Part shown: positions 1 through 9,757 of the stretch, one piece after another
Numbering within the stretch: position 1 is the first letter of the stretch
Layout: each line of letters starts with the position of its first letter
Source: Bremia lactucae
Lineage: Eukaryota > Oomycota > Peronosporomycetes > Peronosporales > Peronosporaceae
Length of the DNA stretch: 33,019 bases
Assembly (NCBI RefSeq): GCF_004359215.1
Contig: NC_090612.1
Location: 931,176-964,194, forward strand
Reading direction: 5' to 3'
Notes under the pieces: model-generated
Told to the model about the DNA's origin: nothing
The model's input: the letters and a program-made list of their open reading frames with translations, nothing else
The model's database searches: none
Program-made: the position numbers and the translations under genes

Positions 1-1043
1 GCAGAACTCATGCGTCTCGCACGCTGGTTCTTGCCATCGCCCTTTGGGAAGGGAGTCCTCTTGCTGGGCATTTTTGCCCCAGCAGGGACCCTGGCATAGC
101 AGCGAGCCATCATATGGCCGCGCTTGCCGCATTTAAAACAGACCACGTCTGCATTGCCCAACTCCATAGGAGTGGCATCTGTCCTCTCGGCCGACGGCTT
201 ATACCAAGCTGTCGCCGAGGCACTGTTGTAGGATTGCTCCTCAACTAAGGCAATTTGGATTGCCTCTTCCATCGTCGACGGCACCTTTCTGAAAAGGGCC
301 TGTCGCGATGGGCCATGCCGTAGTCCGTTCATAAACGTGGGCACCTTAATGTGCTCCGGAATCGGACCTACGGTTATGGATGCGGACAGCGAGCGCATCT
401 CTTGCACATACTCTTGCAGAGATCGCTTCGCCTGTCGCGCCCCAAAGAAGCGCGCCTGAAGCAACACTTCGTTGTTCGGCGGCTGGTACATGGCGCGAAT
501 CTTATCCTTAAAGATCGCCCATGAGGGGAACGCTTTTCTGTCCGCCATAAGCGCCGAGTAAGCCCACTCTGAGGCCTTACCGCGCAGATGCGACATAGCG
601 TACGACACCATCCGGCTGTCGTCCTCGATGAGCTGGGCGACACCACATTGCTCCACGGCTAAAAGCCAGTGGACAATCGTGTGCGCCGCAGTTCCATCGA
701 ACTTGGGCGGGTCCATCCGAATGGGCCTCGGCTGATGCGGCCGGGCAGAGAGCATCTCAACAGTCCTGTTGAGAGCCTCGCTCCGAGCCTGCTCATGCCT
801 CAGCTCATCCTGAGTCTGAGTGACGGACTCCGCCGCAGCATGGCTCTGTGCCTCGGACGCGGCCCTCCGCTGTCCGAGCACGAATGCCTCAAACTGCTCC
901 AACTGAGCAACATGTTGCTCAGGAGGACTACCCGAGAGCCTGGCCAGGGCTTGTTCACCAAGTCCCTGCGCCATTAGCCCTGCCACCTCCCGATGATGTT
1001 CGGAGAGGTGGGGAAAATGAGCCCAATCAATTTTGAGGCTCAT
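1..1043 (-). CDS. gag: Gypsy G0 gag polyprotein (3'-partial, intact within window)
   Basis: The minus strand is open from an ATG at 1043 to the window edge (about 347 codons) with no stop or frameshift. Order: an N-terminal helical part beginning MSLKIDWAHF; an Ala/Glu/Gln-rich stretch likely to be a coiled coil; a retrotransposon-gag capsid-like domain beginning near residue 110 (MDPPKFDGTAAHTIVHW), with 'GKASEWAYSALM' and 'RFFGARQAKRSLQEYVQEMR'; and a CCHC zinc knuckle CFKCGKRGHMMARC near 104-145. This is the usual Ty3/Gypsy Gag plan: it packages genomic RNA into cytoplasmic particles. The ATG is the first after the LTR and PBS, 43 bp beyond the PBS, which supports this start. It is the only long undamaged retroelement frame in the window, so G0 is probably the youngest element here. 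Protease and pol would lie to the left, outside the window. Confidence 0.9.
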   Translation of the reverse strand, partial: MSLKIDWAHFPHLSEHHREVAGLMAQGLGEQALARLSGSPPEQHVAQLEQFEAFVLGQRRAASEAQSHAAAESVTQTQDELRHEQARSEALNRTVEMLSARPHQPRPIRMDPPKFDGTAAHTIVHWLLAVEQCGVAQLIEDDSRMVSYAMSHLRGKASEWAYSALMADRKAFPSWAIFKDKIRAMYQPPNNEVLLQARFFGARQAKRSLQEYVQEMRSLSASITVGPIPEHIKVPTFMNGLRHGPSRQALFRKVPSTMEEAIQIALVEEQSYNSASATAWYKPSAERTDATPMELGNADVVCFKCGKRGHMMARCYARVPAGAKMPSKRTPFPKGDGKNQRARRMSS

Positions 1044-1085
1044 CCTCACGTACACACGCGGAGATGCAAGTCGTGGGAAGGATTT

Positions 1086-1097
1086 CAAGTGCTACCA
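1086..1097 (-). other. Primer binding site of G0
   Basis: TGGTAGCACTTG lies two bases inside the LTR on the minus strand. It begins with TGG, the complement of a tRNA CCA end. G1 has nearly the same site (TGGTAGCACTCG at 2188), so both families probably use the same tRNA. I did not identify the tRNA. Confidence 0.6.
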
Positions 1098-1099
1098 AG

Positions 1100-1629
1100 T
1101 GTTGGCGGGCACGTCGTAATGCGGCCACGCTCTACCTAGACACGCACACGCTAGTACAGCGAGGAAGCAGTTTAACAAGCTTCTCTTGAGTGCAGTGAGG
1201 TAGTTGCGGTGGGCGCGTTAGCGACCTCACCCAACGCACTAAGTACTTTGGTTAAGTTTTGTCACGGTACAGGTTATCCGGCTCCTCGTGCACACTTTTC
1301 AAGTAGGAAGTAGTTTTCAGACTAATTTATATTTAATCGTATTAGTGTAAATACCTTTTTACCAATCAAAATGTCATCTCTATCGATAACGCTTAATATG
1401 CATTGCGAGTGTATCTTTCTCGATACCTCGCGTAACGGATGACGCTGGGCGTCACCCCTCCTAATTTGAATGCATCCGTGTGCATCACATACACAAGGGT
1501 TGGTCAGAAATGTGAACCACACCCGAGTGCTGGGTCTAATTAATCTAATTTAACAATTGACTATCCCTTTAAGTACACCAAGTGTACTAAACGGGGACTG
1601 TGTATCATTAGGGCAACTAGCCCGTTACA
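1100..1629 (-). repeat. 5' LTR of Gypsy G0
   Basis: Minus-strand ends are TGTAACGGGC (at 1629) and CCCGCCAACA (at 1100), giving TG...CA. The left end matches 32897-33019 (start TGTAGGCGGGCACGTCG). The outer boundary is less certain because an 80-bp tandem repeat runs through it. Confidence 0.65.
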
Positions 1630-1710
1630 TAAGTAATTGACCATCACCTTTGGTACACAATGTGTACTTAACGGGGACTGTGTAATAGTGGGGCAACTCT
1701 TAGCCCGTAG
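1555..1710. repeat. Two-copy ~80-bp tandem repeat at the G0 LTR promoter end
   Basis: Copies at 1555-1634 and 1635-1710 share AATTGAC(T/C)ATC, GTGTACT(A/T)AACGGGGACTG and GGGCAACT...AGCCCGT. A repeated U3 segment like this can act as an enhancer in LTRs. The second copy is cut by G1 at 1711. Confidence 0.7.
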
Positions 1711-1711
1711 C

Positions 1712-2185
1712 TGTAATGAGGCACACATCGGTTGGAGAATCGTTGTTGTGGTACATTTACTTAATGGGTAAAATACCCTTTTATCTAATTTTAAAACAGT
1801 TAGTTTCTTAAACTCATGTATTATGGGCTACAAATGTGGTCGCCGCCAGATATAAATCTAGTGGCCAAAATCTTTTTTTAATTAGCTAGGGTAAGGTTTT
1901 TAGATTTAATTAATTAAATAAAGCGCAGTTCCCCTCTTGATCTAAAGGGTTAAGTGCCTTTCTAAGGCTGGCGAATTGATCTATAAGGGATAGAAGCCTT
2001 TCTAAGGTATATCCTCTTGAGCACTTGTTGCCACTTGGTTCTACGAACCCCTAAATCCCTTGAACTAGAATTCCTTAAGCTTTATTAGACTGTGCGACTC
2101 CCTGGGTTGTTAAGCTCATTAGTTTAAGTGACTCTCTGAGTCTGAAAGTTTTCCTTGACTTTAGAAGCGAGGTAGCTCCGCTACA
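1712..2185 (+). repeat. 5' LTR of G1
   Basis: Begins TGTAATGAGGCACACATCGG and ends GCTCCGCTACA just before the PBS. The first ~400 bp match 8761-9180, including 'CGCCGCCAGATATAAATCT' and 'GTGCCTTTCTAAGGCT'. The two copies differ at many positions, so the insertion is not recent. Confidence 0.88.
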
Positions 2186-2187
2186 CC

Positions 2188-2199
2188 TGGTAGCACTCG
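2188..2199 (+). other. Primer binding site of G1
   Basis: TGGTAGCACTCG starts two bases after the LTR end and begins with TGG, the complement of a tRNA CCA end. It is almost the same as the G0 site. Confidence 0.65.
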
Positions 2200-2245
2200 T
2201 AGTCAATCTACGCCTGAGTCTTTACAAGACTAACATCTCACGAAA

Positions 2246-3232
2246 ATGGAAGAGGTTCCAGAATTGTCAGAAACGCAACGCGCCGCTTGTGACAAGCTCA
2301 AAAACTGATTTGGGCTTGAGCACGTGAAATTTATTATTTCCCAGGGACCAGAGGTCCTACATGCAAGGCTTGAAGCCTTCATAAGGTACGAAGCCTCCCG
2401 GATTGGTCAGGTACAGGACTACTTAGCGGCATCTATGCCAACCCGGTACATCTCTGTACCTGACTCAGAGCCGAGGGCTCGCCCTCTAACTGTAAATGTG
2501 AAAACATTTGAGGGAAAAGAGGGAGAAAATCTCCCTTTTTGGATTAAGCAGGTGGAAATGTCCATTGACTCCGCCTTGTTTTTAGCAGAACGGCAGAAGG
2601 TGGCTATGGCCATTTCGAAACTCGGAGGTAGAGCCATGGAGTGGGCAATATCGTGCAGTACGTCCATAAACGACGCTTTTCTTTCATGGGATTCGCCGAA
2701 ACAACAAATGACGAGCATGTTTACACCGCCTGATCAGGCTTTTCGCATGCGCGCACGGGTCCTAGCGACCCGACAGGGTAAGAGAACCCTAGGGGACTTT
2801 TTCCAGGAGTTGAGAACTCTCATTGCATCTATGCACCAAGGCCCGGTGCAAGAAGCAATTGTAGTAACCATCTTTATGGGGGTCTCAATGAGGGCGTTGC
2901 CCGGACAAAATTGTTCTGATCTCATCCGGCTACGTTTGAAGAGGCAGTTGCCATAGCGCTACGCGCCGAGTTCGACTTTAAGTCTGCTCGCGTTAGCACA
3001 TCTGTATACCGAACAAGCTCTTCGAGCACATGGGTACCGTCTAATAGACCGACTTCTTTTGGATTTAAGCCTCGTTGAGGAAGGAGAAGAGGCTCTTCAA
3101 GCTGTGGAACAGCATAACACCATCCGTAAATGTTATATGTGCGGAAGCACGAAACATTTACGTCCTGTCTGCCCTCTTGGAAATTCGCGTAACCTCGAAA
3201 GAGCTCCAACTCCAACTCCGACCTATACCTAA
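2246..3232 (+). pseudogene. gag: G1 gag, broken
   Basis: The ATG at 2246 starts MEEVPELSETQRAACDKLKN and meets TGA at codon 21 (2306-2308). The same frame is then open to 2956, covering a capsid-like domain: 'VKTFEGKEGENLPFWIKQVE', 'AISKLGGRAMEWA', 'TRQGKRTLGDFFQELRTLI'. A frameshift near 2920 moves the coding to 'HPATFEEAVAIALRAEFDFK', and another near 3077 to the frame with the CCHC knuckle CYMCGSTKHLRPVC at 3131-3172. The frame ends at TAA 3230-3232. At least one stop and two frameshifts mean no full Gag can be made. Identity as Gypsy gag is secure from the order capsid then knuckle, just after a PBS. Confidence 0.85.
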
Positions 3233-3239
3233 ACCAGAT

Positions 3240-3926
3240 ATCCGGTACGGTGCGGGAAAACGTCGATTCCCAGTAGGTGCCCAGCGCGCTACTGAAGAAG
3301 ACCTAGGCTCTGTTGAACCTCAAGGAGGTGAGAATAAAGAGAACCTAGCCCCAATTAGCTCGGTGCTCAATGGCACGGGGCGAGAGTACAAGCCCGGCTT
3401 GCTAGTCGCTCAAGCGACTCTAAAGGGCTTTGATAAGCCGTGGTCAATTTTAATTGACTCAGGAGCGTCTAGCAATTATGCTCGACACCTTTCCCTTTAA
3501 GGAAATCAACAATACGTTGAGGCGCTTAGGGCGCATGAAGGTGATACAATCACTGTTCGCTTAGCGACAGGGACTCGTGTCACTGTTTTTAAAGTTCCAT
3601 TGAACTAAGGTATTAAGTTTCTGGACTTTGACAGTATGGAACGCTGTCTCGTCCTTGATTTGGATTCGAGATATGATCTCATCCTTGGTATGGCCTGGTT
3701 AGAACACCATGAGCCATGGATCGATTGGAGGTCTAAGACCTTAGGCGCCACGCGCAATGTTCCTAGCAAAGTTTTGGAGAGTCATGAACCCACCTTTGCT
3801 AGGCAACAAAAGCGCTATTGGCGCGGATTATTGAATGTGTCTGTCAGTGTTTTCGACATTGCCATGTCTGAGTTATTAAATCTAATATTAAAAACATTAA
3901 TTCTGAGTCCGACTCAGCAGAAATAA
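3240..3926 (+). pseudogene. G1 retropepsin-like protease, broken
   Basis: A single frame carries 'KPWSILIDSGASSNYARHL' with the catalytic DSGA motif (aspartic protease loop) near 3450-3480. After a TAA at 3498-3500 and another at 3606-3608 it continues with 'VRLATGTRVTVF' and 'DLDSRYDLILGMAWLEHHE', the hydrophobic second half typical of Gypsy proteases. The enzyme would cut Gag-Pol during particle maturation. The catalytic Asp is kept, but the stops end the product early. Confidence 0.8.
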
Positions 3927-4468
3927 GTGGAACGGCACGTACTCCGTCGAGTGACACTCATTGTAATAACGATTCACTGAATGCTGAAAGCATTGTTGGC
4001 CTAAGGCGGAATTATCAAGGGTGCAATATCCCTGAGATACGTGGAATGGCACGTCTAAGTTCACCAAGTGTGGTCGGCCGAGGTGGCACCATACTGAGTG
4101 TCGATAGTGACACTATCGGCGGTTCTCCAGGGCATTTTGGGTCAAACCCTCCTAATGCACATGAAGCGACACGTGAACGTTCGCTGGATAAGGAAGTTGA
4201 ATTACCTAACTCTTTGTCGGATGTCAAATTAGACACCATGTCTTGTATAGAACCAATACAGGCTGGAATATCCGTGGACGTGAATGTCCCATCAAAGAGG
4301 CGTATTGTTTCCACTCCAAGACAGGATGGACACGAAGCGTGTATACCCTCATAAAGTGATCTGAGTGAGCAATTACATACAATTGTAAATGGAATAACCG
4401 GTAACATTGAGGGATGAGTTACCCTTGCGGCAATCCCTTCGTTACATGCTCTTTTAAAGGTAGACGAA
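3927..4468 (+). pseudogene. G1 protease-RT linker region
   Basis: The plus frame 4046-4354 is open and Ser/Pro/Asp-rich without a recognisable domain. It lies where Gypsy elements of this type have a long unconserved spacer between protease and RT. The minus strand is also open at 4015-4590, but nothing there looks like a domain. Confidence 0.45.
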
Positions 4469-5426
4469 ATGTCTATTGATGAGTGCGGTCGAGTCTTAAA
4501 GGCTGGCGACTTATCTGAAATGTTGGTCATTCGACTAACAATTGAGTTAAACTCATCGACACTTGTAGACGAGGCTGTCCTAAACGACACTAAAGCTGCA
4601 CTTAGCGCGCGAAATGGGATATCGATCCTTAAAGATCCTACTTATCCCTTTTATTCCTTGATTAAGGAATTCCAAGATGTGGTATGTAATAATCCACAAT
4701 CTGTTTTACCTCCGGATAGAGGTGTTCGACATGAAATTTGACTTGATTCCGGGAACCAAATACTGTGTCACAAGACAATGGCCTTTACCAAAGGAGCAGT
4801 GTGACGTCATTGACGATTTCTTCTGTGCTAAGCACGAGGATGGAATGGTCCGAGAGAGCAAATCTTCTCATTCGACACCGACAGTTTGTGTCAAAAAGCC
4901 AAATGGTAAATGGCGCATTGTACATGCTTATAATAAGCTTAATGCTGCCACTATACCAGCGTAAACCCCCATTCCTAGAAAGTAGGTTCTTCAGAACAAT
5001 ATGATGGGATGTACAATGTACAGTTCATTGGACTTAGTCGATGGTTACTACCACTTGCTTATGCGGGCTAGTGATATCCCGCTTACAGCGGTTAGCACCC
5101 CAAGTGGCATTTAATGGGAGTGGCTGATTATGCCACAAGGGCTTTCCAACGTTCCGGCAACATTTAATCGTCTAGTTACGTATTTGTTTCGCCCTCATCG
5201 AGGTTATGCACAGACTTATTTCGATGACATTTTTGTCCATAGTCGTGCGGAGCAGGGTCGGTCGGATATGGACAACCATTTCGACCATTTGCGAGCAGTG
5301 CTCGAGTGTATGCGCACAAATAAATTGTATGCCAATGCATATAAATGCATTTTTGGCGCAGACGAAATTCCTTTTTTTGGATGCTTCATTGGAAAGCGAG
5401 GCCTTAGAGCGGATCCACTAAGGTAA
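4469..5426 (+). pseudogene. G1 reverse transcriptase, broken
   Basis: The N-terminal approach 'PTYPFYSLIKEFQDVV' (to 4741) shifts frame near 4735 into 'FDLIPGTKYCVTRQWPLP'. The conserved fingers/palm order follows: 'VCVKKPNGKWRIVHAYNKLN', a TAA after 'ATIPA', 'SSLDLVDGYYHLLMR', 'IPLTAVSTPSGI' followed by TAA, 'WEWLIMPQGLSNVPATFNRL', and the catalytic box 'YFDDIFVHSR' near 5218-5247. Gypsy RTs usually have YxDD here, and FDD is a common variant. The thumb start 'IFGADEIPFFGCFIGKRGL' follows, then a TAA at 5424. The catalytic aspartates are present but several stops abolish synthesis. Confidence 0.9.
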
Positions 5427-5439
5427 AAGACATAGTAGA

Positions 5440-6030
5440 TTGGCCGGTTCATATAACCATTTGCGTAAGTGGTTGGGTCTCGCCAAATATTTACACAAAT
5501 ATAGCGAAAATCACGCGGATATGGCTAGGCCATTATCTAATCTCCTTAAAAATGATGCAGGATGGTGCTGGAGTAGCACCGAAAATAATGCTTTCCGATC
5601 AGTTAAGGATAGTCTTATCCATGCCTTGATTCTGGCACTGCCAAACCCAAATTGGCCTTTCAGTGTCGTCTGTGACGCACTAGATTTTGCCATTGGCAGT
5701 GCTCTGTTACAAACAGATGTTGATGGGCATGAACGTGTTATTGCGTTCGAGTCTAAATAGCTTAAACCTGCGGAAAAGAACTACCCAGTTCATGACAAAG
5801 AGTTACGAGCTATGAAGTATGCTCTTGTCAAATTCAGAGTTCACTGCTCGGGTCTAAGCCGTTTGTGATATACAGATCACGCGTCATTACGCACGGCGAC
5901 TAAGTCGCCCCATCTCTCACAGAGAATGGCACGATGGCTATCCTTATCGCGGAATACAACTTCGAGGTGAAGTATAAGCCCGGCAAGCAGAATTTGTCCG
6001 ATGCGTTATCACGTAGGCCGAATTATGAGC
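5440..6030 (+). pseudogene. G1 RNase H domain, broken
   Basis: The frame 5440-5760 reads 'LRKWLGLAKYLHKYSENHAD', then 'FSVVCDALDFAIGSALLQTD' with the first RNase H Asp, ending in TAG within the 'AFESK(L)' motif. Coding continues with 'NYPVHDKELRAMKYALVKF'. A small indel near 5850 and a stop precede 'YTDHASLRTAT', and the domain closes with 'EYNFEVKYKPGKQNLSDALS' in the next ORF. The role would be to remove RNA from the RNA:DNA hybrid during reverse transcription. Confidence 0.85.
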
Positions 6031-7350
6031 TTGCTCATTTAACGACTATCTCGTCGCCTATTCCTGAATTAATCCGTTCGGCTTACGCCAACGATGAACA
6101 GTGTGTAGCTCTGCTACGAGCTCTAAAGAACATGAATTCAGGTATTAAATTGCCGGCACCTTTGCGTGCAAGGTTACATCAATTTTCTTTCGATAATAAC
6201 CTGTTGCTTTTATTGCACAGACATCGCGGACCCTCCGGTGTCGTTGTTCCTCATGATGAGGATTTGAAGTACCGAATCCTCTATGAGGCACACGATACTG
6301 TCCTTGGTGGTCATCTCGGTAGAGAAAAGACCTACGGCTTTATAAGTCAGAGTTATTGGTGGCCCAAACTCTATAAATGGGTCAGCACTCATGTTCGCAC
6401 ATGCGAAAGTTGCCAACGAGTTAAACCCTCGGCGCATGCTGCTGCGCCACTGGCGAGTCCGTCCCCATATGTTGCTGGGAGTTCATTAGTATGGATTTTG
6501 TTTTCGGTCTACCAAAAGATTCAGCATGTAACTCCGGTATAGTGGAATTTGTTGACCGATTGAGCAAAATAGCTCACTTATCGGCCGTGCCGGATTCCAT
6601 TGATGGAGAGGGTACAGCTAAGCTGTTTATCGATCGCGTGTTTCGACAATATGGTTTGCCAGTGGCAATTCTCTCTGATCGGGACCCCCATTTCACGGGT
6701 AAATTCTGGAAATCCACTTTCCGAGTGCTTAACACCAGATTGGAATAGTCCACTGCGGACCATCCGCAGACGGATGTCAAACTCAACGTGTCAATTGCGT
6801 CATCGAAGACGTCCTACGCAGCGTGTGTGCTCAGACACAAAGCGCTGAAGCTCAATGCTCCCAGTGGTGGAATTTGCTTTAAATAACGCTGTATATGCCT
6901 TTACAGGCTATAATCCGTTCTATGTAAACGGTCTTACCCACCCACGCGTTCCATTAACGATACCACTGCGTGGTTCAGGGCTTGGTGGGGGACCGTTAGG
7001 AAGCAAGTAAGCGAGTTTCTCGCGACGCGATTTAGTGTTTTAAGACACGTAAGGGATACAATGGCCGATAGCCAAGACAAACAAAAGAACAAGCAGATGC
7101 CAAAGGCAGAAGCTGTATTAATTCTTATATGGTCGGAGACCGAGTTTTACTAAACGCTAAAAACCTACCTACCAACTTGGTTTCCACGGTCTTCAAGACC
7201 AAATTGCGCCCGCGCTTTAGTGGACCATTTACTGTCGTGGCCAAGAAGGGCCTAACTTATACGCTAAACCTTTCCAGCAAGCTGCGTACACACCCAGTGT
7301 TTTACGTTGGCTTGCTTAAGCCATATCGGGACTCCTCCACGCGGACTTGA
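6031..7350 (+). pseudogene. G1 integrase (zinc domain, core, C-terminal part), broken
   Basis: The zinc domain is complete: 'HDTVLGGHLGREKTYGF' supplies the histidines and 'CESCQ' the cysteines (about 6290-6420). After a frameshift near 6485 the core starts 'MDFVFGLPKDS' with the first catalytic Asp, and the second lies in 'LSDRDPHFTGKFWKS'. A stop follows at 6746-6748. The third motif near 6760-6800 is out of frame and its Glu codon appears changed, because GAA is expected in 'QTERVN' and the sequence shows CAA. The C-terminal part 'GDRVLLNAKNLPT', 'KLRPRFSGPFTVV' and 'THPVFYVGLLKPY' is intact in 7129-7350. The enzyme would join cDNA to host DNA; here it is dead. Confidence 0.88.
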
Positions 7351-7745
7351 AGACGCTTGCGCCGAGACAGGCGGTCGTGCCGCAGATTGCTGCATCCTCA
7401 CCAGGATATCCAACTGGCTCTGTAAACGAGGCTGCTGACGCTCAGCGTCGAAAGACGGCCCCTAACCGCCTCAAAAGAGCTCTCAACCCGAGCAAGGACC
7501 TCACGAAGAAGTTGCACCTCGTGCCGTAGAGCATCAACTGCTTCCGCCGGAATTTCATCCCCCTCCCGCGCTGCTTGATGCGCGGGGGATCCTTCAGTTT
7601 CATGTGGAGAAATTTTTAAAGCGACGTCGTCGTGAGGGTCAATACCAGCATCTGGTGAAGTGGCTAGGGTACCCCTCTTCTGAAAACTCTTGAAAGTTCG
7701 AGATACCTCTTCGGCAAGATTGTTCGTACGCCGTTGACGTTTTTG
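7351..7745 (+). pseudogene. G1 linker and C-terminal chromodomain with TGA at the conserved Trp
   Basis: A Pro/Ala/Arg-rich linker (7351-7587) is followed by 'ILQFHVEKFLKRRR', 'GQYQHLVKWLGYP' and 'KFEIPLRQDC' at about 7588-7745. This is the pattern of a chromodomain fused to integrase, which in chromoviruses guides insertion to marked chromatin. The Trp expected in 'NSWxFE' is a TGA (7691-7693). The same residue is TGA in G2. Confidence 0.78.
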
Positions 7746-7912
7746 AGCGCCAAGCTCAGGGTCAACTCACGTCAAACGACGATTCCCACCACTAAACGTG
7801 GGATTAGGTGGATCTATAGCCTCGGTGCGGCTTCGATCCATGGTTGTACGGTCAGCCGAAGCACTGAATTATCGGCTAGGCCTTTCTTCGTTTTGTGGCA
7901 TAAATGCCGAAC

Positions 7913-8636
7913 CTAACTGGTCTTTGGCATTAAGCTTCGCGAAATCGAAGCGAAGCGAAGCTTCTGTTCCAAACGAACATCACCTCTATCCGCAGACTCT
8001 CCGATATTCCAGATATTACGAAGTTGGCGGGCCCAGTGAACCTGGTTCTCAAATGAGACTTCGTTTTCACTCCTTGTTCCGTTTGGAAACAAAACGATCG
8101 GAATTTACCTCTTCGAGGTCACCGAAGCCCCACGGGCTTGATCACGTAAACGCTTCAGATACTGGTTTCGCGTCATTACCTTTGGCGTAAGGTATTGCTT
8201 ATGAAGAGAATCGCGGGCAGCGGTCTCCTCCGGCGTCCTCGTCGGGTCACCAGAGATCCAGACGGCCAAGCTATGATTCGCTGTCTCTTTGAGACGCTCG
8301 TCCGCACTAAGCGGAGTGAATCTATGCTCACTGTGAGTTTTAGCTTTCGCTATCTCGGCAGCTCGACGACGAGCTCTTTCCTCTATGAGGATTCTGCTCT
8401 TGCTCTTCATCGAGCGGATTCGTAATGATGTTGGACTCAGGGTCCCGTGTCCTGCTCAATGCAGCTAAGACATCAGCGGCACCACGTTCTAGGAACGGAT
8501 TCGAGGCCCGCCGACGTTCATCCGGATGAGAAGGCGTGAGCGAATGACGCTCTCTTTCCTCCTCCTCTGATTGGGAGTGTTTTTCAAAGTCCAACATTCC
8601 CTCAGCGTCGAAGAAGGTGCTAAGAGTGTGACTCAC
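7913..8636 (-). pseudogene. G1 antisense ORF between pol and 3' LTR
   Basis: On the minus strand, starting about 125 bp inside the 3' LTR, a frame of about 240 codons runs back toward pol. The first part (8636-8340) is acidic and Ser/Glu/Arg-rich ('SQSEEEERERHS') and has no ATG at its start; the first in-frame ATG is at 8597. A frameshift near 8400 leads to 'RILIEERARRRAAEIAKAK', 'SLAVWISGDPTRTPEETAAR' and 'QYLKRLRDQARGASVTSKR', then a TAA at 8105. The same frame continues with 'FENQVHWARQLRNIWNIG' to TAG at 7913-7915. I recognise no domain. The position mirrors the antisense ORFs known in plant Tat-lineage Gypsy elements such as Grande. It could be a chance open frame. Confidence 0.5.
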
Positions 8637-8746
8637 GCTTGGTTGTCATTAGACAAAGGAATGAAAAACACAACCGAACGGTTAGCTGTTATAGATTCCA
8701 ACTCAAAGAGGAAATGAAGCGAATGTTGTCCCTCGGTGTCAACAGT

Positions 8747-8760
8747 CTGATGGGGGAGGG
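8747..8760 (+). other. Polypurine tract of G1
   Basis: The purine-rich run GGGGGAGGG directly precedes the 3' LTR start TGTAATGGGG. This is the expected plus-strand primer site and fixes the element as plus-sense. Confidence 0.8.
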
Positions 8761-9180
8761 TGTAATGGGGCACACATCGGTTGGAAAAACGTTGTTGTGA
8801 TACATTTACTTTATAAGTAAAATAACCTTTTTATCAAATTTTAAAATAATTAGTCACTTAAATCCCATTTATTATGGGTTTCAAATGTGATCGCCGCCAG
8901 ATATAAATCTGGCTGCCAAAATCTATTTTTAATAAGCTAGGGTAAGGTTTGTAGATTAAATAATTAAATAAGTGCAGTTCCTCTTTGATCTTTAAGCGTT
9001 AAGTGCCTTTCTAAGGCTTGCGCATTGATCTGTACGAGATAGAAGCCTTTCTAAGGTATAACTCCTTTCTACGTATATCCTCTTGGACACTAGTTGCCAC
9101 TTGGTTCTACGAGCCCCTGAATCCCTTGAACTATGATTCCTTGAGCTTTAATAGCTTGTACGACTCCCTGATCCCTGAGT
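8761..9180 (+). repeat. 3' LTR of G1, truncated
   Basis: Matches 1712 to about 2110 of the 5' LTR and then stops at 'CTGAGT', where the G2a LTR (TGTAGCGGGG) begins. About 75 bp of the LTR end are missing from this side and were not seen elsewhere. Confidence 0.88.
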
Positions 9181-9620
9181 TGTAGCGGGGCACTACGACT
9201 TGTACTGCTTCAGTACAAGTCCACTTCGCACTGCTTCAGTTGCGAGTGGTGCCTTACGTTACTTCACGTACACTAGAACGTGCAGAGGAAGACTTCTCTT
9301 TAAGACAACTACTTTAAAGAGGGTTAAATGAAAACTCTATTAATATATTGAAGCATCTCTTCTTTCTATCTGTAAATGCTAGCTTAATTATAAACTATTA
9401 CTAAACATGCAACTGAAATCTTATCTGTCTTTCTCTTTGTTTACGTTTACAGCTGATTAGTCTGCGGGAAAATAGATATAATGGCCTATACCTATTTATG
9501 GATAAGATTTCTTAACATTACAATATATAGTAATATTCTCCAAATATTATCTACCTTTTAGATAATATTTAACTAACAACCTTTAAATGTTAATTTCATG
9601 TAACGATACACCCCGTTACA
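9181..9620 (-). repeat. 3' LTR of G2a
   Basis: Plus-strand ends are TGTAGCGGGGCACTACG and GATACACCCCGTTACA; the terminal inverted repeat is unusually long (about 10 bp, TGTAACGGGG). It matches 21704-22237, which is about 94 bp longer, mainly in an AT-rich block. Two adjacent hairpins sit at 9197-9249. Confidence 0.85.
9197..9249. other. Twin hairpins at the U5 end of the G2a LTR
   Basis: Hairpin 1 (9197-9221) has an 11-bp perfect stem, GACTTGTACTG with its complement, around a CTT loop. Hairpin 2 (9221-9249) has a 12-bp stem with two single-base bulges and again a CTT loop. Copies lie at 21720-21772 and, reversed, at 29280-29332. In the last copy one base pair of hairpin 2 changes G:C to A:T on both sides. 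Confidence 0.75.
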
Positions 9621-9633
9621 TCACCCCTCCCTT
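9621..9633 (-). other. Polypurine tract of G2a
   Basis: On the minus strand AAGGGAGGGGTGA abuts the LTR start TGTAACGGGG. This sets the element's polarity. Confidence 0.8.
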
Positions 9634-9757
9634 AAACGACAGTCACTCTGACTGTCATTGGATGGAGTGGTCACTATGTGACCAATCTATGTAAAAATGA
9701 TGTTGATTGGTCAGGACCATCATTTTAAATCCCATCGCATGAAGATAGAACAAATTC

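Larger units (their letters stand above)
1..1629 (-). mobile_element. Ty3/Gypsy element G0, 5' part (LTR, PBS, gag)
   Basis: Reading on the minus strand, the LTR (1629 to 1100) is followed by a PBS and an intact gag that leaves the window. G1 begins at 1712, directly beside or inside the G0 promoter end. A second LTR of the same family lies at the right edge (32897-33019). Confidence 0.8.
1712..9180 (+). mobile_element. Ty3/Gypsy chromovirus G1, near full length, decayed
   Basis: Direct LTRs at 1712-2185 and 8761-9180 flank PBS, gag, PR, RT, RNase H, IN, chromodomain, an antisense ORF and a PPT. Many stops and frameshifts make it non-autonomous. The 3' LTR ends abruptly at the G2a LTR, so G2a entered later or recombined here. 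Confidence 0.9.
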
